This document shows, in pieces, positions 1 to 6,957 of a stretch of 20,475 nt of DNA. Numbering within the stretch: position 1 is the stretch's first letter; each line of letters begins with the position of its first letter. The position numbers and the translations under genes were made by a program. The stretch spans positions 1 to 20,475 of the forward strand of contig CAIRFY010000493.1 of the NCBI GenBank assembly GCA_903877945.1. Reading direction: 5' to 3'. Source of the stretch: an uncultured Oscillochloris sp. Its GTDB lineage: Bacteria; Chloroflexota; Chloroflexia; Chloroflexales; Chloroflexaceae. A model generated the notes under the pieces. It had not been told where the DNA came from. It saw only the letters and a program-made list of their open reading frames with translations, and did not search any database.

Positions 1-91
1 CGAATCACCGAATCACCGAATCACCGAATCACCGCGTCACCGAATCACCGCGTCACCGCGTCACCGAATCACCACGTCACCGCGTCACCGA
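1..91. repeat. Octanucleotide tandem array (CGAATCAC / CGCGTCAC)
   Basis: About eleven uninterrupted 8-bp units run from the window edge to just before the first gene. Units are CGAATCAC or CGCGTCAC, with one CACGTCAC. In rotated form they read TCACCGAA / TCACCGCG, the same core as the array inside topA. The array abuts the ribosome-binding site of the fmdE-like gene, so any promoter for that gene lies inside the array or beyond the window. The left end is cut by the window. Confidence 0.95.
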
Positions 92-105
92 TATGAGGGG
101 TGATC

Positions 106-720
106 ATGAGTATTGCGGAGTCTCCTCCGATCCTGGTTGAGCTGCTAGAGCAGTCGGCGCAACGCCACCGCCACCTCTGCCCACGCCAGGTGATCGGGGT
201 GCGGATAGGCTTGTACGCCGGGGCGTTGCTGGGCTTGGAGTTGCCCCAGTCCAACAAGCGCCTCGTGACCTTTGTTGAGACTGACGGTTGCTTCACCGAT
301 GGGGTGAGCGTGGCTACCGGCTGTTGGATGGGCCGACGCACCATGCGCCTGATGGACTACGGCAAGGTGGCGGCGACCTTTGTGGACACGCAGACGGGGC
401 GGGCGGTGCGGATCTGGCCGAATCCGGTGGCCCGCGACCTGGCCCATAGCTACGCGCCAGACGCGCAGAGCCGATGGGACGCCTACATGGCGGCCTATCA
501 GGTGATGCCGGATGACGAATTGCTAGAAGCCCGGTTCGTCACACTCAGCATTGACCTCAAGGCACTCATCAGCCGCAACGGGGTGCGGGCCGTATGCGAC
601 GACTGTGGCGAGGAGATCCTCAACGAGCGTGAGATTGTCCGTGATGGGGGTACCCGCTGCCGAAGCTGTGCCGACGGGGCCTATTACCGGCTGGATACAT
701 TGGTGGGGCGAGTCGGGTGA
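106..720 (+). CDS. FmdE-family protein with C-terminal zinc ribbon
   Basis: A 204-residue protein resembling subunit E of formylmethanofuran dehydrogenase (FmdE), a family that in bacteria without methanogenesis often sits beside molybdenum genes. The N-terminal half has the family pattern: H21 and H23 followed by LCPRQVIGVR, then C62 and C73 around GCFTDGVSVATGC. The C-terminus is a zinc ribbon with C164-x2-C167 and C185-x2-C188. The ATG at 106 is chosen because GAGGGG (95-100) lies five bases upstream; an in-frame GTG at 100 lies inside that site. The stop overlaps the mobA start by 4 bp, so the two are probably translated together. No dehydrogenase core subunits are visible, so a role in molybdenum or cofactor handling is inference. 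Confidence 0.85.
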   Translation: MSIAESPPILVELLEQSAQRHRHLCPRQVIGVRIGLYAGALLGLELPQSNKRLVTFVETDGCFTDGVSVATGCWMGRRTMRLMDYGKVAATFVDTQTGRAVRIWPNPVARDLAHSYAPDAQSRWDAYMAAYQVMPDDELLEARFVTLSIDLKALISRNGVRAVCDDCGEEILNEREIVRDGGTRCRSCADGAYYRLDTLVGRVG

Positions 721-1355
721 GCGCCGCGATCATCCTTGCGGGCGGGCGCAGCGCCCGCATGGGCCAGGATAAGCGTCGGCTGCGCCTCTGGGGGGCGCAT
801 GGCCCGACCCTGCTGGCGCACACGGTTGCACTGGTGGCGACCGTGTGCGCCGAGGTGATCGTAGTGCTGCCCGACCCGGAGGAGTGGCCCGACCTGCCTG
901 TGCGACTGGTGCCCGACGTCTACCCAGGGGCAGGCCCGCTCGGTGGGTTAGCCAGCGGCCTAGCGGCCCTGGTGGCGGATCGGGCGCTGCTCCTGGCGTG
1001 CGATATGCCACTGATCCAGCCCGACCTCCTACGTGCCATGCTGGCGCTGCCGCTCGATGGTGATGCGCTGGTTCCGCAGCGGCTCGCCGTCCAGGGCGAG
1101 CCGCCACACGCCCAGGACGGTGAGCCGCTTCTCGCCGTCTACCGCAAGACATGCCTCCCTGCCATCACGGCCTGTCTTGCGGCAGATGAACGGCGCATGG
1201 GGGCGGCGCTGGGCCGACTCGCCGTGCGCTCCCTCCCTCCCGCGTGGTGGATACGCTTCGACGCGGATGGGCGCTCGTTCCTCAACCTCAACCGACCCGA
1301 GGATCTCGCACGCGCCGCGCAGATGATCGACGCGACGCAACCTGCTACTTTCTAA
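717..1355 (+). CDS. mobA: Molybdenum cofactor guanylyltransferase MobA
   Basis: A 212-residue cytoplasmic nucleotidyltransferase predicted to join GMP from GTP to molybdopterin, giving the MGD form of the cofactor. The signature loop LAGGRSARMGQDK is at residues 7-19, GAGPLGGLASGL at 71-82 and the metal-site ACDMP at 94-97 (D96). A NLNRPEDL stretch near the C-terminus also matches the family. Length is normal for MobA (about 190-215). It starts with GTG inside the GTGA that ends the FmdE-like gene, which indicates translational coupling. The pair makes a small molybdenum-cofactor unit; no other moa/moe genes are in the window. A related nucleotidyltransferase such as MocA is possible but the motif set fits MobA best. 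Confidence 0.88.
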   Translation: MSAAIILAGGRSARMGQDKRRLRLWGAHGPTLLAHTVALVATVCAEVIVVLPDPEEWPDLPVRLVPDVYPGAGPLGGLASGLAALVADRALLLACDMPLIQPDLLRAMLALPLDGDALVPQRLAVQGEPPHAQDGEPLLAVYRKTCLPAITACLAADERRMGAALGRLAVRSLPPAWWIRFDADGRSFLNLNRPEDLARAAQMIDATQPATF

Positions 1356-1373
1356 GTGATCACACGTGATCAC
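1356..1373. other. Short inverted repeat directly after mobA
   Basis: GTGATCA, loop CACG, TGATCAC begins at the base after the mobA stop codon. Each half is nearly a GTGATCAC palindrome. There is no T-tract on either strand, so it is not a standard intrinsic terminator. It could be a protein-binding site or an mRNA 3' hairpin. Confidence 0.6.
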
Positions 1374-1526
1374 CTAAAAATTCCTGCTTCATCCCAACGT
1401 GCCACCCTAAGGATGGTCTTATCGTCAGTCCACAGGCCGGTTTTACGTCTCGACGTAGCTACAACCGAGACGGCTAGTTCGGCACGGACACACCCGAGCG
1501 ATTGGTCACAAACCGAATAATCGTGG

Positions 1527-1784
1527 TTATCGAACATCCCGCTTGCGATCATGATGCGGAGTATAGTACACCCGTGTGTATTTTGCAAAGGCTAGATTAA
1601 AGCTCCCCCAGCCTGACGCGGAGTCCCCCACCGCGCCTATCCCACCCCACATCTTCGCCCAGATGAAATGATCGTTGACATCATACTTACTGATGAAGGC
1701 ATCCGCATCGCCGTGGCTCGTATGCGGGTCTGAGGTTCTGGTTGTCCCGGCACAGATCGTACCGTCTTTGTGAGGAGCGCTCAA
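1527..1784 (-). pseudogene. Remnant of an SBBP beta-propeller repeat protein
   Basis: An 85-codon open frame on the minus strand starts only at a TTG without a clear ribosome-binding site. Its middle reads GDADAFISKYD followed by FIWAKMWGG and GDSASG, which matches the SBBP beta-propeller repeat (family pattern DAFvaKYdxxGnllWakxwGG). Real SBBP proteins have many such repeats and usually a signal peptide; only one unit remains and the last 25 residues no longer fit the repeat. I read it as a decayed fragment. The rest of 1374-1826 shows nothing I can identify and looks less GC-rich than the genes. Confidence 0.5.
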
Positions 1785-1826
1785 CTCGCTGTCAATTCAT
1801 GCCTGCACCCCTCGCACATCTCCCGC

Positions 1827-1855
1827 TTGACAATGATCAGATGCCTGCGTATAGT
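1827..1855 (+). promoter_or_regulatory. Sigma70-type promoter for topA
   Basis: TTGACA at 1827-1832, a 17-bp spacer and TATAGT at 1850-1855 form a near-consensus housekeeping promoter. The expected start is near 1862, giving a leader of about 100 bases before the topA ATG at 1964. Confidence 0.85.
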
Positions 1856-1963
1856 GCTATGACGGTTAGAGGGTCTGTTTTACGCTGCCCTGGGCTGCAT
1901 TTTTCTCTCTCGTGTTGTTGAGCTGCCGAATGGACATGGTCTATTCGGTCGCAGAAAGACTCT

Positions 1964-4546
1964 ATGGGCGATAAAGTTGTCATCGTTGAGTCGCCAGCAA
2001 AGGCGAAAACGATCCAGAAATATCTCGGGAAGGGCTACCGAGTCACCTCCAGTATGGGCCACGTTCGCGATCTGCCGAAGCGCGATCTCTCGATTGATGT
2101 TGAGCATAACTTCGAGCCGGTCTACGAGGTGACGAAGCCGAAGGTGGTGAGCGACCTGCGCCAGGCGATTCGTGGTGCCGACGCGATCTATCTCGCGACT
2201 GACCCCGACCGCGAGGGCGAGGCAATCGCGTGGCACATCACCCAGGCGGTGAATGTGCCGGAGCGCACGCCTATCTACCGTGTGGTCTTTCAGGAGATCA
2301 CCCGGAGCGCGGTGCAGCAGGCGATCAATAACCCACGCGAGATTGATGGTAACTTGGTTGACGCCCAGCAGGCCCGCCGCGTTCTCGACCGGCTCGTTGG
2401 CTACCAGCTCAGCCCGCTGCTCTGGGATAAGGTGAAGCGTGGGCTGTCGGCTGGGCGTGTCCAGTCGGTGGCGGTGCGCCTGATCGTTGAGCGCGAGCAA
2501 TCGATTGAGGCGTTTGTCGCCCAGGAGTATTGGTCGATTGAGGCTGATCTCGCGAAGCAGGGCGGCGCGACGAAGCGCGATGCCTTCCGCGCTGTGCTGA
2601 TCGAGCGCGATGGGAAGAAGCTCGATAAGTTTGCGGTGGAGAACAAGGAGCAGGCTGATGCGATCATCACCGACCTCGGCGGTGCGCGCTATGTGGTACA
2701 GAAGATCGTCCGCCGCGATAAGCGCCGGAGCGCGGCTCCGCCTTTTACCACCAGCACACTCCAGCAAGAAGCTGGGCGTAAGCTCGGTTTCAGCGCGAAG
2801 AAGACAATGACCCTGGCCCAGCGCCTCTATGAGGGCGTGGATATTGGTGGCGAGGAGGGCACTGTTGGTCTGATCACGTATATGCGTACCGATAGCACGA
2901 ATGTGGCCGCTGAGGCTCAGCAAGAGGCGCGTGCGGTGATCGGTGATCTCTATGGCTTCGATTACCTGCCCGATAAGCCGCCCGTCTATAAGACGCGGGC
3001 TAAGGGTGCCCAGGAGGCTCACGAGGCTATCCGCCCCACGAGTAGCGCCCGCCGCCCCGAGCAGGTGGCATCGAAGCTCGACCGCGATATGCTGCGGCTC
3101 TACGATCTGATCTGGAAGCGTTTTGTGGCCAGCCAGATGGCCCCCGCTGTCTTTGATAGTACGACGGTGGATATTGGGGCGTTTACCCGTGACACGGGGA
3201 CAGGGAGACACGGGGACACGGGGACAGGGAGACACGGGGACACGGGGACAGGGAGACACGGGGACATGGGGACTGCGACGGGTAAGTCTCACCGAGTCAC
3301 CCAGTCACCGAGTCACCCAGTCACCGAGTCACCCAGTCACCGAGTCACCGAGTCACCGAGTCACCCAGTCACCCAGTCACCCAGTCACCCAGTCACCCAG
3401 TCACCCTACACCTTCCGCGCTACGGGCAGCGTGCTGAAGTTCCCCGGCTTCCTGGCCGTCTATAACGTGAGTCTGGACGAGGGCGAGGAGGATGAGGACC
3501 GCGAACGACGGTTGCCTCCGCTCGCTGAGAACGAGCTATTGAGCTTGTTGGCTCTGCTGCCCATTCAGCACTTTACGGAGCCGCCGCCGCGCTTCACGGA
3601 GGCGAGCCTGGTGAAGGAGCTTGAGCAGCTTGGCATTGGTCGGCCATCGACCTATGCGTCGATCATCTCGACGATCCAAGATCGCGAGTATGTCGAGCTG
3701 TCTGAGAAGAAGCTGATCCCCACGACCCTCGGGCGCGTGGTCACCGATCTGCTGGTTAAGCATTTCCCGAAGATCGTCGACTATGATTTCACGTCGTCGC
3801 TGGAGCAGCAGCTCGACGATATCGCCGACGGCGCAAAGCGCTGGGTGCCGGTGTTGCGCGAGTTCTATGGCCCGTTTCAGGCCACCCTCGCGACCGCGAA
3901 GCACGAGATGCGCAATGTGAAGCGTGAGGAGATCTTCACCGATGTGATCTGCCCGAAGTGTGATCAGGGTCGCCTGGCGATTAAGTTTGGGCGCAACGGC
4001 GAGTTCCTGGCCTGCTCACGCTATAGCAAGAAGAGTGAGCCGGAGTCTTGCGATTTCACCAGCGACTTCCACCGTGAACCCGACGGTACGATTGTTATTG
4101 ATAAGGCAAGTGCCCCCGAAACCAGCGATGTGATGTGCAACCTCTGCGGCAAGCCGATGGTGATCAAGAAGAGCCGTTTTGGGCCGTTCTTGGGCTGCTC
4201 TGGCTACCCTGAATGCGCGAACACGCGCCGCATGGGCAAGGACGGCAAGCCGGTGCCGCTGCCCGTGCCCACCGGCGTGGCCTGTCCTAAGTGCAGCGAG
4301 GGCGAACTGATGGGGCGGCGCGGTAAATTTGGTCGGCCCTTCTACGGCTGCTCGCGCTATCCCAAGTGTGACTATGCCACCAACAGTCTTGATCCGCTGG
4401 CTGCGGTAGTCCACACGGAGCCGGTGGCCAAGCCCGAGTCGGCTGTGGTGAAGAAACCTGCAGCCAAGCCCGTAGCCAAGCCCGCAACCAAGCCCGCAGC
4501 CACGCCTGCGGCCACAGCACGACGCACCACAAAAAAGAGCGCCTGA
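1964..4546 (+). CDS. topA: DNA topoisomerase I with repeat-derived insertion
   Basis: Type IA topoisomerase (860 residues) that relaxes negative supercoils through a 5'-phosphotyrosine intermediate. The TOPRIM domain has E9 (IVESPAKAKTI) and the acidic set D80, D82, E84 (ATDPDREGE). SAGRVQSVAVRL is near 162-173 and the catalytic tyrosine is Y306 in GLITYMRTDS. Three C-terminal four-cysteine zinc fingers begin near residues 663, 725 and 774, followed by a basic Lys/Pro/Ala tail of about 47 residues. Residues 410-481 are not topoisomerase-like: they are the in-frame translation of tandem repeats placed between TTVDIGAFT and YTFRATGSVLKFPGF, which are adjacent in ordinary homologues. The frame stays open through them. 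The leader has only a weak ribosome-binding site. A strong terminator follows. Confidence 0.97.
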   Translation: MGDKVVIVESPAKAKTIQKYLGKGYRVTSSMGHVRDLPKRDLSIDVEHNFEPVYEVTKPKVVSDLRQAIRGADAIYLATDPDREGEAIAWHITQAVNVPERTPIYRVVFQEITRSAVQQAINNPREIDGNLVDAQQARRVLDRLVGYQLSPLLWDKVKRGLSAGRVQSVAVRLIVEREQSIEAFVAQEYWSIEADLAKQGGATKRDAFRAVLIERDGKKLDKFAVENKEQADAIITDLGGARYVVQKIVRRDKRRSAAPPFTTSTLQQEAGRKLGFSAKKTMTLAQRLYEGVDIGGEEGTVGLITYMRTDSTNVAAEAQQEARAVIGDLYGFDYLPDKPPVYKTRAKGAQEAHEAIRPTSSARRPEQVASKLDRDMLRLYDLIWKRFVASQMAPAVFDSTTVDIGAFTRDTGTGRHGDTGTGRHGDTGTGRHGDMGTATGKSHRVTQSPSHPVTESPSHRVTESPSHPVTQSPSHPVTQSPYTFRATGSVLKFPGFLAVYNVSLDEGEEDEDRERRLPPLAENELLSLLALLPIQHFTEPPPRFTEASLVKELEQLGIGRPSTYASIISTIQDREYVELSEKKLIPTTLGRVVTDLLVKHFPKIVDYDFTSSLEQQLDDIADGAKRWVPVLREFYGPFQATLATAKHEMRNVKREEIFTDVICPKCDQGRLAIKFGRNGEFLACSRYSKKSEPESCDFTSDFHREPDGTIVIDKASAPETSDVMCNLCGKPMVIKKSRFGPFLGCSGYPECANTRRMGKDGKPVPLPVPTGVACPKCSEGELMGRRGKFGRPFYGCSRYPKCDYATNSLDPLAAVVHTEPVAKPESAVVKKPAAKPVAKPATKPAATPAATARRTTKKSA
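3191..3262. repeat. Three exact 24-bp repeats inside topA
   Basis: Three identical 24-bp units, each made of three related octamers (GACACGGG, GACAGGGA, GACACGGG in phase). They encode DTGTGRHG three times. A fourth decayed unit follows at 3263-3286. On the opposite strand the octamers read TCCCCGTG / TCTCCCTG, the same TCNYC core as the other arrays in the window. Confidence 0.95.
3287..3406. repeat. Octamer array AGTCACCS inside topA
   Basis: About 15 octamers, alternating AGTCACCC and AGTCACCG, with TCTCACCG at the left edge. Because 8 and 3 share no factor, the protein repeats every 24 bp as SHPVTQSP / SHRVTESP. The array together with the 24-bp repeats spans 216 bp (3191-3406), which is 27 octamers and 72 codons, so the frame is kept. 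Confidence 0.95.
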
Positions 4547-4566
4547 GGCGAGTCTTTCCGCACAAG

Positions 4567-4614
4567 AAAAAGGTGATGGGGTGTGACGCAGTCACACCCC
4601 ATCACCTTTTTTTT
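4567..4614. terminator. Bidirectional intrinsic terminator after topA
   Basis: A perfect stem of AAAAAGGTGATGGGGTGTGAC against its complement, with loop GCA (4588-4590), followed by eight T on the plus strand; the minus strand also ends in T5. It lies between the ends of topA and the response-regulator gene and can stop transcription from both sides. Confidence 0.95.
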
Positions 4615-4670
4615 CTTAGATAACCATGCGATTCGCACACAACACCCGATGAAAATGGACGCTGATGCCC

Positions 4671-4705
4671 GGCTATCGGCTATTGGCTATCGGCTATCGG
4701 CTATT
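4671..4705. repeat. Heptamer tandem repeat GGCTAT(C/T)
   Basis: Five 7-bp units, GGCTATC or GGCTATT, between the terminator and the end of the response-regulator gene. This is a 7-bp rather than 8-bp period, like the array at 18178-18205. Confidence 0.9.
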
Positions 4706-4725
4706 TTTACCTCAGATGCGCGCCA

Positions 4726-5472
4726 TCACACCGCGTTGATCGGATGCTCTTCCTCGCCAGGGTCATAGCCCATTTTAATCCAGCCACGCTTAATCGCATA
4801 GATCACCGCCATCGTGCGGTCATTCACCTGGAGCTTCGAGAGGATCGAGGTAATATGGTTCTTCACCGTCTGCCCGCTGATGTTGAGTTCGACGGCGATC
4901 TCCTTATTTGAGAGGCCACGGGCGATACAGTCAAGAATCTCGATCTCGCGGCTGGTGAGCGGCGCGAAGAGGATGCTGGTCTGCTCATCCTCGCTGGCGG
5001 CCAGTTCGCGGAACTGGTGGAGTACGCGGGTGGCGACGTTGGGTTTGGCCAAGACCGAGTCGTTGATCAGGTAGCGACCGGTGGCAACCTTGCGAATATA
5101 GGAGAGCAGATCCTCGGGGTTCACATCTTTGGACGAGTAGGCGGCGGCACCGACCTTGATCGCCTGGAAAAGCTGGTCATCGTCCTCATAGACGCTCAGC
5201 ACAATAATGCCGATGTGCGGGTCGCGCCGCTTGATCACGCGGGCGACCTCTAGGCCGTTCAGGCCGGGCAGATTAATATCAACCAGCACCACATCCGGGT
5301 TGAGGCGCTCAGTGAGCTTGATCGCCTCCTGTCCGTTCTCCGCCTCGCCCACAACCTCTATATCAGCAGCGTCCTCCAGAGTCCAGCGGATGCCTTGGCG
5401 GAACAGCGGGTGATCATCAATGATCAGAACCTTAATTTTTGCAGGCGTCGGCATCCTTACGTTCCTCGTCAT
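4726..5472 (-). CDS. NarL/LiaR-type response regulator
   Basis: A 248-residue DNA-binding regulator. The receiver domain (about 13-130) has D19-D20, phosphoacceptor D65 (VVLVDINLPG), S93 and K115. A LuxR-type helix-turn-helix lies at about 170-235 (LTSREIEILDCIARGLSNKE, then TVKNHITSILSKLQV). Its ATG overlaps the stop of the kinase gene by 4 bp, so the pair is co-translated; an internal ATG at codon 7 is the alternative start. The partner kinase is the DegS-like protein just upstream. The signal and target genes cannot be read from the sequence. The pair resembles the LiaR/DegU class; I give no gene name. Confidence 0.93.
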   Translation of the reverse strand: MTRNVRMPTPAKIKVLIIDDHPLFRQGIRWTLEDAADIEVVGEAENGQEAIKLTERLNPDVVLVDINLPGLNGLEVARVIKRRDPHIGIIVLSVYEDDDQLFQAIKVGAAAYSSKDVNPEDLLSYIRKVATGRYLINDSVLAKPNVATRVLHQFRELAASEDEQTSILFAPLTSREIEILDCIARGLSNKEIAVELNISGQTVKNHITSILSKLQVNDRTMAVIYAIKRGWIKMGYDPGEEEHPINAV

Positions 5473-6494
5473 CTCTGTATAATTGGTAGACGTATTGCCA
5501 CCTCTGTCCCGTAGCCATGCTTGGTCGTGACAACAAAGTGGGCACCTACCAATTCCGCCCGCTCGCGCATACTCGTGAGCCCCCAGTTCTCGCGTCCGGC
5601 CCGGCGGACAACCTCGCGGGTATCGAAGCCTGGCCCCTCGTCGCGCACAGTGAGCTGGAGCACGCCCTTGCGCACGGTCAGGATCACGTGAACGGGGGCA
5701 CCACGGGCGTGCTTGTGGGCGTTTTGGAGTGACTCCTGCACGATTCGGTAGAGTACAATTTCTGTCTCATTGGGCAGACGCGGCAGCGGCTCGGCATCGA
5801 AGCTCACCTGTGCGCTGACCGTATCGCGGTAGCGGCGCACATAATCGCTGAGGGCTCCGACCAGCCCTTGCTCGTCGAGCTTACCTGGCCGTAGGTCGGC
5901 GATAAAGCGCCGCACCTCGCGTAGCCCCTCGCGGGCCGACTCGCCCATCTGCCCGAGTATCTCGGCCAGTCGCTCGACGCGCTGGGCCTTGAGCAGGTTC
6001 TGACAGTGTTCGAGGCCCATCAGGGCGTTGGCGAGAACCTGGGCCGGGCCATCGTGAACCTCGCGGGCCAAACGGATGCGCTCCTCCTCGCGGCCCATAA
6101 TCACCTGGGCGCGCAGCGCCTGCACCCACGGGTCGCTCGGCTCACCCTCGCCGCCGCCGCTGAGGGTGGCGCTGCTCATATCGATCTGGCGCACAAGCTG
6201 GTCGAGTTGGCGCAAGGCGCGCCGCCCCGACTCGTACTCTCCGGCGAGTACTTCGTGGTCGGCCCGCAACTGCTGTTCGCGCTCCGCCAGGGTTACGGTG
6301 CTGGGCAGCCCACGATCAATAGCGAAGCGGAGCTGCAGGCTTGCCTCGTCGAGGAGCCGCGCCGATAGGCGTAGCTCGTTCTCGATCAGGGCATAGCGTT
6401 GCTGGGCAGACTGGTGCAGCTCGCGCAGTCGCGTGAGTTGCTCCGCGATAATCACATGGGCGGCATCAAGCAGCGCTGATGGCTCGGCGCTCAC
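5469..6494 (-). CDS. Soluble DegS-type sensor histidine kinase
   Basis: A 341-residue kinase without membrane segments or signal peptide, so probably cytoplasmic like DegS. Residues 1-110 are mostly helical and look like a coiled-coil sensor region. The HisKA_3 dimerisation/phosphoacceptor motif EERIRLAREVHDGPAQ carries H147. The HATPase domain has the N-box QESLQNAHKHA (N258), DEGPGF (285-290) and NWGLTSMRER (303-312). The start is GTG at 6494 with GGAG eight bases upstream. It is the first gene of a two-gene operon with the NarL-type regulator and has its own promoter at 6533-6562. The stimulus is unknown. Confidence 0.93.
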   Translation of the reverse strand: MSAEPSALLDAAHVIIAEQLTRLRELHQSAQQRYALIENELRLSARLLDEASLQLRFAIDRGLPSTVTLAEREQQLRADHEVLAGEYESGRRALRQLDQLVRQIDMSSATLSGGGEGEPSDPWVQALRAQVIMGREEERIRLAREVHDGPAQVLANALMGLEHCQNLLKAQRVERLAEILGQMGESAREGLREVRRFIADLRPGKLDEQGLVGALSDYVRRYRDTVSAQVSFDAEPLPRLPNETEIVLYRIVQESLQNAHKHARGAPVHVILTVRKGVLQLTVRDEGPGFDTREVVRRAGRENWGLTSMRERAELVGAHFVVTTKHGYGTEVAIRLPIIQR

Positions 6495-6532
6495 AGCCCA
6501 ATCTCCATTCCGTAGATCCGTAAAGCGGCTTC

Positions 6533-6562
6533 AGTATAGCACAGCGTACAGCATAGCGGCAA
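6533..6562 (-). promoter_or_regulatory. Promoter of the kinase-regulator operon
   Basis: On the minus strand TTGCCG (6557-6562), an 18-bp spacer and TATACT (6533-6538), preceded by TGC, form an extended -10. The expected start near 6526 leaves about 30 bases before the GTG at 6494. Confidence 0.65.
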
Positions 6563-6580
6563 CCGTCGCTCAGTCATCAC

Positions 6581-6670
6581 CAGGGCATGAGCAAAGTCAG
6601 CTCCGGCCCCCTCACCCCCTGCCCCTCTCCCTCACGGGGAGAGGGGGCTGGGGGGTGAGGGCTGCCCGGC
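6581..6670. mobile_element. Partial copy of the CAGGGCATG hairpin element
   Basis: It begins with CAGGGCATGAGCAAAGTC (6581-6598), identical to the left terminal repeat of the complete element at 14456-14624. It continues with the same C/G-rich hairpin (CCCTCACCCCCTGCCCC ... GGGGTGAGGG) and GGGCTGCCCGGC. After about 6670 homology stops and no right terminal repeat is seen, so this copy seems to have lost its end. It lies between divergent promoters of the kinase and diguanylate cyclase operons. Confidence 0.75.
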
Positions 6671-6727
6671 ACCTTTGCAACTCCCCTTGCAAGGCTTTGC
6701 AAAGGGAATATTCATTATTTGTACTTG

Positions 6728-6755
6728 TTGACACAAGCTCGATAATAGGTATAAT
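6728..6755 (+). promoter_or_regulatory. Consensus sigma70 promoter for the diguanylate cyclase unit
   Basis: TTGACA (6728-6733), a 16-bp spacer and TATAAT (6750-6755). Expected start is about 6762, upstream of the small ORF at 6829 and the diguanylate cyclase at 6954. Confidence 0.85.
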
Positions 6756-6828
6756 TTCAGTGTATAGTCACATTTTTTTTCGCCACTTCCGCTCTCTCTC
6801 GTTTGTCAACATCCAGGGACTGGCGCAT

Positions 6829-6957
6829 ATGTCCAAGGGCCGTCTGGTGGCCGACTTCATTGCGCTGACCGCGAGCCTTGACCCGGTGCTGGGTGAGGTT
6901 GATCGCGAGGGAAGGATGTCGGGTGCAGCGCATCACACGAACATGGCAACCCAATGA
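6829..6957 (+). CDS. Small ORF coupled to the diguanylate cyclase
   Basis: A 42-codon frame starts at ATG 6829 and ends in TGA that overlaps the cyclase ATG (ATGA, 6954-6957). It begins MSKGRLVADFIALTASLD and contains PVLGEVDREGRM. I do not recognise a family. In favour of translation: it lies downstream of a strong promoter, an AGGG stands ten bases before its ATG, and the cyclase start lacks its own clear ribosome-binding site, which the 4-bp overlap would compensate. It may be a leader peptide, a truncated gene relic, or chance. Confidence is limited because the ORF is short and has no known homologue. Confidence 0.42.
   Translation: MSKGRLVADFIALTASLDPVLGEVDREGRMSGAAHHTNMATQ

Noticed and set aside
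1..91. CRISPR array
   Set aside because: Units are 8 bp, directly adjacent with no unique spacers, and no cas genes are present.
1356..1373. Intrinsic terminator of mobA
   Set aside because: The stem is A/T-containing and short, and no T-run follows on either strand.
1880..3292. A 470-codon minus-strand frame opposite topA
   Set aside because: It is antisense to conserved topA codons and starts inside the octamer repeats (PVSPCPRV repeats); no family match and no ribosome-binding site.
3287..3406. CRISPR or assembly junction in topA
   Set aside because: Simple octamers without spacers; the frame remains open with intact topA on both sides, so a real insertion is more likely than a misjoin.
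6433..6957. A 174-codon plus-strand frame before the cyclase
   Set aside because: Its first part is antisense to the kinase and crosses the MITE copy and the promoter; only the last 42 codons from ATG 6829 are plausible as a gene.
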